64,000 nt of DNA from positions 248,001 to 312,000 of the forward strand of contig NZ_CP170642.1 in assembly GCF_042926695.1 (NCBI RefSeq), written 5' to 3'. Shown piece after piece: positions 18,613 through 27,789 of this stretch. Below the pieces are notes generated by a model, which searched no databases, was not told where the DNA came from, and was given only the letters and a program-made list of their open reading frames with translations. This DNA is from Lonepinella koalarum (GTDB lineage: Bacteria; Pseudomonadota; Gammaproteobacteria; Enterobacterales; Pasteurellaceae). The stretch's first letter is position 1. Every line of letters begins with the position of its first letter. Position numbers and translations under genes: made by a program.

Positions 18613-19947
18613 TTATCGAATAACGACTTCTGCGATAGCTACCCCAACCACACAAGCAGTACCAACGCCGACTAAACCTGGTAGCATAAAGCTGTGGTTG
18701 AAATAATATTTACCGATTTTGGTCGTTCCTGTTACGTCAAAGTTTACCGTAGCAATATCTGACGGATAATTTGGAATAAAGAAGTAAGCATAAGTAGCTG
18801 GCATTAAACCCACTAATAAGGCAGGTGGAATACCAAGACCAATGCCGACTGGCAACATCATCACTGCGGTTGCTGCTTGGCTATTAATTACCACGGAAAC
18901 AGCAAACAGTGCGAAAGCAAAGGTCCAAGGATATTGTTCTACCATGGTCGTGATGGCAGCTTTAAATTCTGGCATCGCATATTGGAAGTAGGTATCGCTC
19001 ATCCATGCAATCCCGAAAATAGCAATTGCCGCCACCATACCTGATTTAAATACCACACCATTTGGTACGATTTGCGGATTGGTTTTGGTAAGTAAAAGAA
19101 TCAGACCACCGAAACATAGCATCATCATCTGAATAATTAAATTCATTGAAATGGCTTTTTCACTATTCCCGATGGTGCGAATGTCAGGCAACATGGCAAT
19201 CGCCACAATCACAGCTAACGCCAATAAGAACAGATAGACCGATTGTTTAGCTGCTTTTGGTAATTCATCATTTAAGGTGGTACTGGTGGTATTCAAAATA
19301 CGTTCACGCCAAACGGGATCTTGCAAACGGCGTTGGTATTCTGGGTCATCATCTAATTCTTTGCCACGGCGTAAACTGTATAATGAAAGTGCAATGGTTC
19401 CCGCAAAAGTCGCTGGCACCGTGACACTAATAATATTAAGTAACGTGATGTGTTCAAAACCCGGTAAGCCAGTGATTTGGGTTAAATAAAATACCACAGC
19501 AGCAGATAGTGGGCTAGACGTAATGGCTAACTGGGATGCGACGGAAGAAGCGGCCATTGGGCGTTCCGGACGAATTTTGTTTTTTAAGGCGACATCACCG
19601 ATAATTGGCATAATAGAGTAAACAGAATGTCCAGTTCCTAACATAAAGGTCATTAAATAAGTAACGATCGGACCTAATAAGGTGACACGTTTAGGATTAT
19701 TACGTAAAAGACGTTCGGCAACTTGCAACATAAATTTCAAACCACCAGCGGCTTCCAATATTGATGCGCAGGTGACGACCGCTAAGATAATTAGCATCAC
19801 ATCAACCGGTGCTTTGCCTACTGGCATACGGAAAATAAATACTTCAATCGCCAAGCCGATACCAGAAACGACACCTAAACCGATACCACCGTAACGACTA
19901 CCCGTGTAGAGCATTAATAACAGAAATAAAAATTCGAAATAGAGCAT
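18613..19947 (-). CDS. dcuB: Anaerobic C4-dicarboxylate antiporter DcuB
   Basis: 444-residue inner membrane carrier with about ten to twelve spans that exchanges fumarate, malate or aspartate for succinate during anaerobic fumarate respiration. GKAPVDVMLIILAVV, GTGHSVYSIMPIIGDVALKNKIRPERPMAASS-type segments and PSDIATVNFDxTGTTKIGKY follow E. coli DcuB more closely than DcuA. A possible FNR site lies about 90 bp upstream. Single gene behind its own control region. Confidence 0.9.
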   Translation of the reverse strand: MLYFEFLFLLLMLYTGSRYGGIGLGVVSGIGLAIEVFIFRMPVGKAPVDVMLIILAVVTCASILEAAGGLKFMLQVAERLLRNNPKRVTLLGPIVTYLMTFMLGTGHSVYSIMPIIGDVALKNKIRPERPMAASSVASQLAITSSPLSAAVVFYLTQITGLPGFEHITLLNIISVTVPATFAGTIALSLYSLRRGKELDDDPEYQRRLQDPVWRERILNTTSTTLNDELPKAAKQSVYLFLLALAVIVAIAMLPDIRTIGNSEKAISMNLIIQMMMLCFGGLILLLTKTNPQIVPNGVVFKSGMVAAIAIFGIAWMSDTYFQYAMPEFKAAITTMVEQYPWTFAFALFAVSVVINSQAATAVMMLPVGIGLGIPPALLVGLMPATYAYFFIPNYPSDIATVNFDVTGTTKIGKYYFNHSFMLPGLVGVGTACVVGVAIAEVVIR

Positions 19948-20034
19948 AAAAATTACCTTTAAAGAGTTGTTGATAAGAAAATGTGTGAATCATAGCCGTT
20001 TGCTGAAAAAATACAACTATTTGCTGTATTTTTT

Positions 20035-20048
20035 TAGATTTATATCAA
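20035..20048 (-). promoter_or_regulatory. Candidate FNR box upstream of dcuB
   Basis: Minus strand reads TTGAT-ATAA-ATCTA, matching TTGAT-N4-ATCAA at nine of ten defined positions, about 90 bp before the dcuB start. dcuB is FNR-activated in E. coli; binding here is inference. Confidence 0.4.
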
Positions 20049-20079
20049 TATCTGTGGCAAGGATAAAGTAAATTTGTTA

Positions 20080-21117
20080 TTAACGACAGATCATGGCAGA
20101 AATATCATCTAACTGTTGCCAAATATCGGCACTAAAATCTAATTTGGTGGCATGCTCAAGTTCAGCGAGTTGTTGAATGATGTGATAAAGTTTAGCGTAA
20201 GTTAAACGTTGAAACGCAGTCGTATAAAAAGTACGACGATTTTGCCAAATTTTTAAACGATCAAAGTTTTCTCTTAATTGTGCCATTGGTAACGCTTGGT
20301 GTAAGGATTCAAGGCGTTGTTGAGGTTTTGAAAGCTCTAATAACACTATTAATTCACGTTGTAAGGTACGTAATAAAATAATCGGTTGTATATCTTCATT
20401 TTGCAAACCATTCAAAATTCGTTTCGCCCGAGTAAATTTACCTTCAAGCAATGCATCAATCCATTGAAAAGGGGTAAAAACAGAAGATTGTTCCACTACT
20501 TTTTGTACCCGAGTGAAAGTTAATTTTTTGTCGCCATGTAATAATGCCAACAAATCTAAACTTTGTTTTAAGCCGATTAAATTATTTTCGTGGCTATAAC
20601 ACAGTAATTGAATGGCATCTTGATCCGCCGTTAATCCCATATTTCTAATCCGTTGAGCAACCCAACGTGGAAGTTGTTCTGTACTGGGTGTTTGGCAGTT
20701 TACAAGGGGTAAGTGCGGTTCAAATTCCTGCGATTTTTTTACCCATGCTTGTTTTTCAGTGGTTTTAGGAAATTTAGGGAGCTGGAAAATAAATAATAGA
20801 TCTGGGTTTAACAACGCAATGAGTTCGGCTAATTTAGCTTGTAAAGGGGCAGTTAAATTTTCAGGTAATAGCAGATTAATCACCTGCCGCTTGAAGAACA
20901 GCCCGATGGATTGACAACGTTCAAATAATACTTGCCAATCGGTATTGGTATCAATTTGAATATTTAGTTTTTCATCAAAGCCCTGTTCAGTGGCTTTGCG
21001 AAAAATAGCATCTTGGCTTTCACTTAACAATAAAGGATCTTGCCCGACTAAATAATAGATACTCGCCAAACTACTGTTTAGCGAGTGGGATAATTGCTCA
21101 GGGAAGATTCGATTCAT
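20080..21117 (-). CDS. holA: DNA polymerase III subunit delta HolA
   Basis: 345-residue clamp-loader subunit that opens the beta sliding clamp. The sequence matches the HolA family: N-terminal FPEQLSHSL, YYLVGQDPLLLSES, the beta-binding region QSIGLFFKRQVINL with its exposed hydrophobic pair, and the helical collar at the C-terminus. It lies 10 bp after lptE, the usual lptE-holA arrangement. The nadD gene that often follows in E. coli is absent here. Confidence 0.93.
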   Translation of the reverse strand: MNRIFPEQLSHSLNSSLASIYYLVGQDPLLLSESQDAIFRKATEQGFDEKLNIQIDTNTDWQVLFERCQSIGLFFKRQVINLLLPENLTAPLQAKLAELIALLNPDLLFIFQLPKFPKTTEKQAWVKKSQEFEPHLPLVNCQTPSTEQLPRWVAQRIRNMGLTADQDAIQLLCYSHENNLIGLKQSLDLLALLHGDKKLTFTRVQKVVEQSSVFTPFQWIDALLEGKFTRAKRILNGLQNEDIQPIILLRTLQRELIVLLELSKPQQRLESLHQALPMAQLRENFDRLKIWQNRRTFYTTAFQRLTYAKLYHIIQQLAELEHATKLDFSADIWQQLDDISAMICR

Positions 21118-21127
21118 CTTAATATAA

Positions 21128-21628
21128 TCAATTAGCTTGTACTTGAGATTGTAACGTCACCATTTTTGAGATCAATTTACGTGCAGCTTGTTCTCGCATA
21201 TCCGACCAAATCATTTCACGTTCAGAGGATTTGGCTAAGGCGGCTCGAGAATTATCAAAGAACGTACGACTTACTTTAGCTGAAATTGGGTAAGTTTGTT
21301 TATTTGCTAACTGTACACTTGCATCCACTTGCAACATCAACATTTTTTCCGCTTCGCGTCCTTGTTTAAATACGGATACCACTTCGTTATTGCTCGTCAC
21401 TTTAGTAATACGTAATATTGGCACATCGGTTTGTTCTACTATGCGGATATTATTTGCTAGTAGTTGCTTACGCATTGCCATTGACATATCGCTGTATGGA
21501 TCGCTACTTTCAAATTTTAAAGTACGTAATTCTTGTGGAATCAGCTCACCATTTTGAAAGTGAAATCCACATGCGGTTAACACGGAAATACTCAGCATTA
21601 AAAATGCTATTTTAATTTTTTTGAACAT
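21128..21628 (-). CDS. lptE: LPS-assembly lipoprotein LptE (RlpB)
   Basis: 166-residue lipoprotein with lipobox LTAC (Cys20) followed by GFHFQNG, the conserved start of mature LptE. It plugs the LptD barrel and completes LPS delivery to the outer leaflet of the outer membrane. Cotranscription with holA and the upstream unknown lipoprotein is likely (gaps of 10 bp). Confidence 0.93.
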   Translation of the reverse strand: MFKKIKIAFLMLSISVLTACGFHFQNGELIPQELRTLKFESSDPYSDMSMAMRKQLLANNIRIVEQTDVPILRITKVTSNNEVVSVFKQGREAEKMLMLQVDASVQLANKQTYPISAKVSRTFFDNSRAALAKSSEREMIWSDMREQAARKLISKMVTLQSQVQAN

Positions 21629-21638
21629 TTATTTATTC

Positions 21639-22352
21639 CTATTTACAAATGATATTAAATAAAATACTCGCTTTTTCTTTGACATTCGCTACTGCCAAGG
21701 CTTTGCCTTGTTGTTGCTCATCTTGTTTCATTCGTTGTTGCAACTTGGCATCACTGCCTGTAAAACTCGCATTATAGCCTATTTCTTGTGGTGTTTGCTT
21801 ACTTTGTAAATTAACGTCAAGCAGTGCGGTGTAAAAATCAGTAAAACTGTTTTGCGGATAATAATTGGTTGTCATCAACAAATTTACTCCATTTTTGCCA
21901 TTAAAGTCCTTACAAATCTCGCTGTTAGCGGTGAATTTTGCGTGGCTTAAGCGCATTCCACCAAATTCGTAAAAGTCAAAATCTTTTGCTTTCGCCAGCG
22001 TTTGTACATCTTCAGCTTGATAAATATTAAGGGATTTGTCATTGACAAGGAAAATGGTGGCAATGGCATAATGGTTATTGAGCTGCCCTAATGGGAATAT
22101 TTCGCCCAAGCGTTTGACAGTTTTTGTTTCCCCAAAGGGAATGGCTAAATTAGCAAAGTGGCGTTCAGTAGGTTGTGATTCTTGTGATTTATCAGTGTGT
22201 TGTTCTGTGAGCGTAACAAAAGACACTTCTTTCACCGCACCATCAATATCTTTATAAGGTCGCCAATTCAATTGCTTCGCATCATTAGCACAACCGATTA
22301 ACAAGGATGAGAGTAAGATCATTACCGATAATTTAGCCAATGTCATGTTCAT
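21639..22352 (-). CDS. Hypothetical lipoprotein between leuS and lptE
   Basis: About 237 residues. The frame is open further upstream, but I choose the ATG at 22352 (MNMTLAKLSV) because it starts a proper lipoprotein signal with lipobox LIGC (Cys21); the ATG at 22346 is equally possible. The mature part is unassigned. Its end (KLQQRMKQDEQQQGKAL..VKEKASILFNIIC) resembles that of the secreted protein at 16280-16846. E. coli has no gene between leuS and lptE, so this is an added envelope gene in a conserved operon. Confidence 0.7.
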   Translation of the reverse strand: MNMTLAKLSVMILLSSLLIGCANDAKQLNWRPYKDIDGAVKEVSFVTLTEQHTDKSQESQPTERHFANLAIPFGETKTVKRLGEIFPLGQLNNHYAIATIFLVNDKSLNIYQAEDVQTLAKAKDFDFYEFGGMRLSHAKFTANSEICKDFNGKNGVNLLMTTNYYPQNSFTDFYTALLDVNLQSKQTPQEIGYNASFTGSDAKLQQRMKQDEQQQGKALAVANVKEKASILFNIICK

Positions 22353-22365
22353 TTCTCGTTGGTTA

Positions 22366-22397
22366 ACGGGAGGACATATAGGTCCGCCCCTACAAAG
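22366..22397 (-). repeat. GTAGGGGCG-type intergenic palindrome, copy 1
   Basis: Directly after the leuS stop, the minus strand reads TTTGTAGGGGCGGACC, then TATATGTCCTCCC, an imperfect hairpin. The same leading sequence TTGTAGGGGCG occurs after fabG at 55411, also in the sense of the upstream gene. A short dispersed palindromic repeat. Confidence 0.55.
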
Positions 22398-22398
22398 A

Positions 22399-24981
22399 CT
22401 ATTTCGCCACAAAACTAAACAATTTGCCTGGTACATAAATGGTTTTTACCACATTTAAACCAGCCAAGAATTTTTGTACGTTTTCATCTTGTAATGCCAC
22501 GGCTTTAATGTCCTCTTCTGCCATATCTGCTGGCACGGTGATTTTGGCACGCACTTTACCATTCACTTGTACCACCACCAATTTTTCATCTTCGATCATC
22601 GCTTGCTCATCTGCAACAACCCAAGGGGCAAAATCAATAGCATTTTCATTGCCTAAATCTTGCCAAAGTTGGAAACAAATATGCGGCGTGATGGGATAAA
22701 GCATGCGTACTACGGCATTTAAGGCTTCCGCCATTACTGCACGATCTTGCTCACTGTCTAACGGAGCTTTGGTGAGTTTGTTCATCAATTCCATCACCGC
22801 CGCAATCGCCGTATTAAAGGTTTGACGGCGACCAATATCATCGCTGACTTTGGCAATGGTTTTATGCACATCACGGCGTAAGGCTTTTTGGTTGGCTGAA
22901 AGTGCGGTGCTTTCCACCGCAGTTTTGGCTGGATTTTTGTTATATTCAAATACCAAATTCCATAAACGGCGTAAGAAACGGTTTGCTCCCTCTACGCCTG
23001 ATTCTTGCCACTCTAAGGTCATTTCCGCAGGCGAGGCGAACATCATAAATAACCTCACCGTATCTGCTCCGTATTTTTCCACCATTTCTTGCGGATCAAT
23101 CCCGTTATTTTTCGATTTCGACATTTTGGTCATGCCACTATGTACTAACTCATGACCCTCGTCATCAATGGCTTTGACAATACGTCCTTTTTCATCACGT
23201 TCAAGGGTAACTTTAGTCGGGCTGACCCAAATTCGCTCATTAGTTGGGCTGATATAATAGAATGCATCCGCTAACACCATGCCTTGACACAGCAATTTTT
23301 GTGCTGGCTCATCGGAACTCACCAAACCTGCATCACGCAATAATTTATGGAAGAAACGGAAATACAGCAAGTGCATAGTGGCGTGTTCAATGCCGCCGAT
23401 ATATTGATCTACAGGCAACCAGTAATTTGCTTCATCTGAATCCAACATGGCTGAATGGCATTGTGGGCTGGTGTAACGCGCATGATACCAAGAGGATTCC
23501 ATAAAGGTGTCAAAGGTATCGGTTTCTTTTAACGCTGGTTTACCATTCAAGCTGGTTTTCGCCCAGTTAGGATCCGCTTTAATTGGGCTTTTCACCCCGT
23601 CCATTACCACATTTTCAGGTAACACGATTGGCAAATCTTCCAGTGGAGCTGGTACCACATCGCCATTTTCCAGGGTCAACATCGGAATCGGTGCCCCCCA
23701 ATAACGTTGACGAGAAACCCCCCAGTCACGCAAGCGGTAATTCACTTGACGTTTACCTACGCCTAATTTTTCCAGTTTATCCGCAATACCGTTGAATGCC
23801 GCTTCAAATTCTAAACCATTAAATTCTTCAGAATTAACGAGTTTTCCGTGTTCGGTAAACGCCGCTTTGCTTAAATCGATTTCTTCACTGTTAGCTGGCT
23901 CAATCACTTGCTGAATTGGCAAACCATATTTAGTCGCAAATTCAAAATCACGCTGATCGTGAGCAGGCACCGCCATCACAGCCCCTGTGCCGTAGTGCAT
24001 TAATACAAAGTTCGCCACCCAAATTGGCACAGGTTTGCCCGTAATCGGATGAATGGCGTTCAAGCCCGTTGCCATGCCTTTTTTCTCCATGGTGGCAAGC
24101 TCAGCTTCTGCCACTTTGGCATTTTTACATTCTTGGATAAACGCCGCCAATTCAGGATTATTTTGTGCTGCTCGTTCCGCTAATGGATGCCCCGCCGCTA
24201 CAGCCATATAAGACACCCCGTAAAACGTATCTGGGCGAGTAGTATAAACAGCGACTATTTCATCAGAATTTTCGATCTTAAAGGTAATTTCCACCCCTTC
24301 CGAACGCCCAATCCAATTGCGTTGCATGGTTTTGACCATTTCTGGCCATTGCGGCAATGTTTCCAATCCGCCTAAAAGTTGTTCGGCATAATCGGTAATT
24401 TTAATAAACCATTGCGGAATTTCTTTTTGTTCCACAGGGGTATCACAACGCCAGCAACAGCCTTCGTGAACCTGCTCATTGGCAAGCACCGTTTCATCAT
24501 TCGGACACCAGTTGACGGTAGAAGTTTTTTTATACACCAAGCCTTTTTTATACAACTCAGTAAAGAACCATTGTTCCCATTTATAATATTCAGGACGGCA
24601 AGTGGTGACTTCCCGATCCCAGTCAAAACCAAAGCCCAAATTTTTGAGCTGATTTTTCATATACTCAATATTTTCGTAGGTCCATTTGGCTGGAGCCGTT
24701 TTATTTTTCACCGCCGCCCCTTCCGCTGGCAAGCCGAACGCATCCCAACCCATTGGTTGCAATACATTCTTACCGTTCATGCGTTGATAACGAGACACCA
24801 CATCGCCAATGGTATAATTACGCACATGCCCCATATGCAGGCGACCTGAGGGGTAGGGGAACATGGATAAACAATAATATTTCGGCTTGCTTTCGTCTTT
24901 AACGGCTTTAAAGGTTTTGTGGGTTTCCCAATATTTCTGCACTTCGCTTTCAATCAAATCGGGACGATATTGTTCTTGCAT
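22399..24981 (-). CDS. leuS: Leucyl-tRNA synthetase LeuS
   Basis: 860-residue class Ia aminoacyl-tRNA synthetase, exactly the E. coli length. HIGH-type motif PYPSGRLHMGHVRNY near residue 42, zinc-like insert with CCWRCDTPVEQ, the CP1 editing domain (TTRPDTFYGVSYMAVAAGHPL, with MAVPAHDQRDFEFA) and KMSKSKNNG. Ends in the C-terminal tRNA-binding domain. First gene of a leuS, lipoprotein, lptE, holA series. Confidence 0.98.
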   Translation of the reverse strand: MQEQYRPDLIESEVQKYWETHKTFKAVKDESKPKYYCLSMFPYPSGRLHMGHVRNYTIGDVVSRYQRMNGKNVLQPMGWDAFGLPAEGAAVKNKTAPAKWTYENIEYMKNQLKNLGFGFDWDREVTTCRPEYYKWEQWFFTELYKKGLVYKKTSTVNWCPNDETVLANEQVHEGCCWRCDTPVEQKEIPQWFIKITDYAEQLLGGLETLPQWPEMVKTMQRNWIGRSEGVEITFKIENSDEIVAVYTTRPDTFYGVSYMAVAAGHPLAERAAQNNPELAAFIQECKNAKVAEAELATMEKKGMATGLNAIHPITGKPVPIWVANFVLMHYGTGAVMAVPAHDQRDFEFATKYGLPIQQVIEPANSEEIDLSKAAFTEHGKLVNSEEFNGLEFEAAFNGIADKLEKLGVGKRQVNYRLRDWGVSRQRYWGAPIPMLTLENGDVVPAPLEDLPIVLPENVVMDGVKSPIKADPNWAKTSLNGKPALKETDTFDTFMESSWYHARYTSPQCHSAMLDSDEANYWLPVDQYIGGIEHATMHLLYFRFFHKLLRDAGLVSSDEPAQKLLCQGMVLADAFYYISPTNERIWVSPTKVTLERDEKGRIVKAIDDEGHELVHSGMTKMSKSKNNGIDPQEMVEKYGADTVRLFMMFASPAEMTLEWQESGVEGANRFLRRLWNLVFEYNKNPAKTAVESTALSANQKALRRDVHKTIAKVSDDIGRRQTFNTAIAAVMELMNKLTKAPLDSEQDRAVMAEALNAVVRMLYPITPHICFQLWQDLGNENAIDFAPWVVADEQAMIEDEKLVVVQVNGKVRAKITVPADMAEEDIKAVALQDENVQKFLAGLNVVKTIYVPGKLFSFVAK

Positions 24982-25087
24982 AGTTTTACCTTAAAATTTT
25001 TTAAAAAAGTACCGCACTTTTTACGGTATTGTTTTGATTTGGAAAATGCGTAATAGAATAGCGGAAAATGGGGGAAATTAACAGAAA

Positions 25088-25137
25088 AAAAGTGCGGTGA
25101 AAAAATCAAAAGCTTTTGATTTTTACACCGCACTTTT
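25088..25137. terminator. Paired uptake-signal hairpin upstream of leuS
   Basis: Two inverted AAGTGCGGT uptake signals head a 24-bp stem with one A-A mismatch, with the rest of the stem spelling AAAAATCAAAAG / CTTTTGATTTTT. Paired uptake signals acting as intrinsic terminators are known in Haemophilus. Here it would stop transcription from the TonB receptor gene before leuS. Confidence 0.7.
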
Positions 25138-25146
25138 ATTTAACCA

Positions 25147-25355
25147 AACGGGGTCCCCCGTCTGAACCGCCTTTGCGACTTGAAATTTTTAGGAAAAATC
25201 GCCTTGTCTGAGCGTAGCGAGTTGCGATTTTACCGTAAAGAAAATTTCAACCAAGCAAAGATAAACGGTGAAGTCGGGGGTGTGCTTTCTTTTGCCTACT
25301 TTTCTTTGCACAAGCAAAGAAAAGTACGGTCGCCATCGGCGAAAACCGATTTAAA
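25147..25355 (+). repeat. Structured dispersed repeat, copy 1 (about 209 bp)
   Basis: About 80-85% identical by eye to 47420-47631. Outer arms CCCCGTCTGAACCGC and GCGG/CGGGG-type partners, CTTTGC paired with GCAAAG, then GAAATTTTTAGG with AAATTTC make one long imperfect hairpin (about 25152-25280). A second hairpin TACTTTTCTTTGC / GCAAAGAAAAGTA follows (25298-25326), then a short TCGCC/GGCGA stem. It fills the gap between the TonB receptor stop and the paired uptake-signal terminator. Confidence 0.8.
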
Positions 25356-27647
25356 TTAGAACGAATATTTAAGTGTCGTATAATACGCCCGCCCAATCTC
25401 ATTCGATTTACTCGCCGCACTATTGGTCACATTAATTCGTTTATTCAGAATATTGCTTACGCCAGCACGCACACTGAAATCACCCCATTTATAACCGACA
25501 CTCGCCCCCCAAACACCATAGCTACCTAAGCGTTCTTGTACCACTGGGTTGTTGACATAGTGCATATAACGAACGTTGTTTGGACGAGATAACTGTTTAC
25601 CGTAACGTGTATAAGTGGTGGCAAAATCAAGGTTATCAGTGGCTTGATAAGTCAGCGTTGAACTAATGGTGTATTTTGGCATTAAGCTCAATGGATTGCC
25701 GGTGGTTTTGTTGATACTTTTACGAATATAGGTAAAGTTGGTGGACAAATCCAATTTATCTGCCACTAATGGTAAATTTAAATATCCCTCAAGTCCCTCA
25801 ACCGTAGCACGTGGAATATTATCCCATTTGTAAATCGCAGTATCCGCGGTTTCGCTTACCATAGCTTTTTCCCAGTTTGGATTTTTAACCGTAGCTAACA
25901 CATTGGTATCTGCTTCAATTTTATTATGATAAGCATTGTGGTAATAGGTTAAACCGAGTTTATAACCCTCTTGGTTATGCAGCTCAAAACCGATTTCTTT
26001 GTTAAAACTGGTTTCAGGTTTAAGATCTTTATTCCCCACTGTATAACAAGAACCCACATCCGCTAAAGCCTGACCATTGACAGGACAGTTATTTTGGCGG
26101 TTAGCTAGCACATAATTGGGGTTTGATTGATATAAATTTGGCGCTTTATAAGCTCGAGCTAATCCCCCTTTGAGGGTTAAATATGGATTAATATCGTGGC
26201 TAATATTTAGGCTTGGGCTCCAATTAGATTTTGACACAGTATGATAATCAAAACGCACCATTGGGGTAATGATTGTCCCTTGTTTGAAATCAATTACATC
26301 TTCAATAAATACACCGTATTCACTGGCACTGGTGTGACCATCACGATTACCTTGTGCAAGCCAAGGAATAGTACCTAATGAACCTACAGATGCAATGCTA
26401 TCATTGACAAAATCGTAACTCGTAGAATCAGCATCATTTAATTTACTGTGATTAGCCTCAACACCAATAGTAAATTTATGATCACCATGCCATTCAAATG
26501 GGATAATCATTTCGTGGCTAAAACGATAGTTAGTTAATTTACTATCCACAAAATTGTGATTTTCCCACGTACCCTCGGTACCAAAACCGAGATAGACTGG
26601 GAATCGACTATTGACGGTTTTATCAAATTGGACGTAAGTTTTGTTCTCACCCCAAGACCATTTGCCTTCATGCGTTAACGCATAGGCTTGACGATAGACA
26701 CGGTTAGTTTCTGCCCCTTGCATATCAAAGGTTGCACTATCAATACTGCCAGTATCCGATTCAGTATCGCCACCAGCATATAAATTACCTTGACGGCTAT
26801 AACTAGCATCTAAGGTTAACACCTGATCTGGCGTGATTTTCCAGCTTAAACGACCAGCAATATCTTTATTACGAACCCCTTCACGAGCGGCATAATAGGT
26901 GGTAGAGGGGGAGCCATTACGCCCTACAGTAACAATGGGTGGATTAGCATCTAACGCGTCCTGTTTGGTTTTATTCCAACTCCCATATAAACGGAAACCT
27001 AACACATCTTGCACAATTGGACCGCTTAAATTAAAGGTTGCACGGTTGGTAGTACCAAATTTGCTATTTTCTGGTACGTTTAAACTATAAGTGACACTGC
27101 CTTTTAATTTATCAGTGATAGGTTTAGTTTTAATATTTACCACGCCACCCATGGCACCGTTACCATAGCGAGCCGCTTCGGTACCACGAATCACTTCAAT
27201 GGATTCAATTTCTTCAATTGGCACCCATTTGCTGTCGCCTAAAGTGTTGCGACCATTGTTACGTCCATAACGAGCGGATTGACGAGAAGTCGCAGGTTTA
27301 CCGTCAATTAAAATCAGTGTATTTTCTGCTCCCATACCACGTAAATCAATTTGGCGTTTATTACCATATTCCCCCGTGGCACTGCCTGAATTGTAAGTGA
27401 CCCCCGGTTGATGGCGAATAATATCTGCTACATCATTCACTGCAGGTTGTTTTTCGATCGCTTGGCTAGTGACGATCGTTTTACCAAGTGACTGTATGGC
27501 TTGTGATGCGCTGGCTGAATGAGATGGATCTTCAGTGGTCACTGCAATGGTATCCAGTTGTTGGACAGCAGCACTAGCATAGCAAGACAGTAAAGCAAGG
27601 CTAAGTGTGGATAGATGGGTTGTTAATTTGTTAGGTGTTTTAAACAT
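25356..27647 (-). CDS. TonB-dependent outer membrane receptor, FepA/PfeA-like
   Basis: 763-residue receptor with signal peptide (cleavage after about residue 27), TonB-box-like DTIAV, a plug domain with GMGAENTLILIDGKP, WVPIEEIESIEVIRGTEAARYG and GGVVNIKTK, and a barrel ending in the aromatic TLKYSF. The plug resembles catecholate siderophore receptors (FepA, PfeA, BfeA). It is divergent from a FecCD permease/ATPase pair. A perfect ModE-like operator sits 20 bp before its ATG, so the substrate may be molybdate, tungstate or a metal-catecholate rather than iron. Confidence 0.88.
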   Translation of the reverse strand: MFKTPNKLTTHLSTLSLALLSCYASAAVQQLDTIAVTTEDPSHSASASQAIQSLGKTIVTSQAIEKQPAVNDVADIIRHQPGVTYNSGSATGEYGNKRQIDLRGMGAENTLILIDGKPATSRQSARYGRNNGRNTLGDSKWVPIEEIESIEVIRGTEAARYGNGAMGGVVNIKTKPITDKLKGSVTYSLNVPENSKFGTTNRATFNLSGPIVQDVLGFRLYGSWNKTKQDALDANPPIVTVGRNGSPSTTYYAAREGVRNKDIAGRLSWKITPDQVLTLDASYSRQGNLYAGGDTESDTGSIDSATFDMQGAETNRVYRQAYALTHEGKWSWGENKTYVQFDKTVNSRFPVYLGFGTEGTWENHNFVDSKLTNYRFSHEMIIPFEWHGDHKFTIGVEANHSKLNDADSTSYDFVNDSIASVGSLGTIPWLAQGNRDGHTSASEYGVFIEDVIDFKQGTIITPMVRFDYHTVSKSNWSPSLNISHDINPYLTLKGGLARAYKAPNLYQSNPNYVLANRQNNCPVNGQALADVGSCYTVGNKDLKPETSFNKEIGFELHNQEGYKLGLTYYHNAYHNKIEADTNVLATVKNPNWEKAMVSETADTAIYKWDNIPRATVEGLEGYLNLPLVADKLDLSTNFTYIRKSINKTTGNPLSLMPKYTISSTLTYQATDNLDFATTYTRYGKQLSRPNNVRYMHYVNNPVVQERLGSYGVWGASVGYKWGDFSVRAGVSNILNKRINVTNSAASKSNEIGRAYYTTLKYSF

Positions 27648-27666
27648 AAAATATCCTTAGGATTGG

Positions 27667-27686
27667 TTATATAAATAAATATATAA
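27667..27686. promoter_or_regulatory. ModE-like operator, TonB receptor side
   Basis: Perfect inverted repeat TTATATA-N6-TATATAA. The 7-6-7 geometry and half-sites match the E. coli ModE operator of modA (TTATATT-N6-TACATAA, recalled). It lies 20 bp before the receptor ATG, where a bound repressor would block the promoter. Confidence 0.55.
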
Positions 27687-27704
27687 TTTTACTCCAAATG
27701 ACAG

Positions 27705-27724
27705 TTGTGTAAATAGCTATATAA
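27705..27724. promoter_or_regulatory. ModE-like operator, permease side
   Basis: TTGTGTA-N6-TATATAA followed by CG. One half-site is perfect and the other matches at five of seven. It lies 65 bp before the permease ATG in the same divergent control region. Confidence 0.45.
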
Positions 27725-27789
27725 CGTTATTTATTCTTTAAGCTAAATCGGTTAAACTGGCACATCTAAACTTTAACAGCCTAAAACCC

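Noticed and set aside
19990..20034. AAAAATACA / TGTATTTTT inverted repeat as holA terminator
   Set aside because: Stem is entirely AT-rich with a 9-nt loop; too weak to call.
27648..27789. Fur box in front of the TonB receptor
   Set aside because: No stretch resembles GATAATGATAATCATTATC; the symmetric AT-rich sequences fit the ModE-type pattern better.
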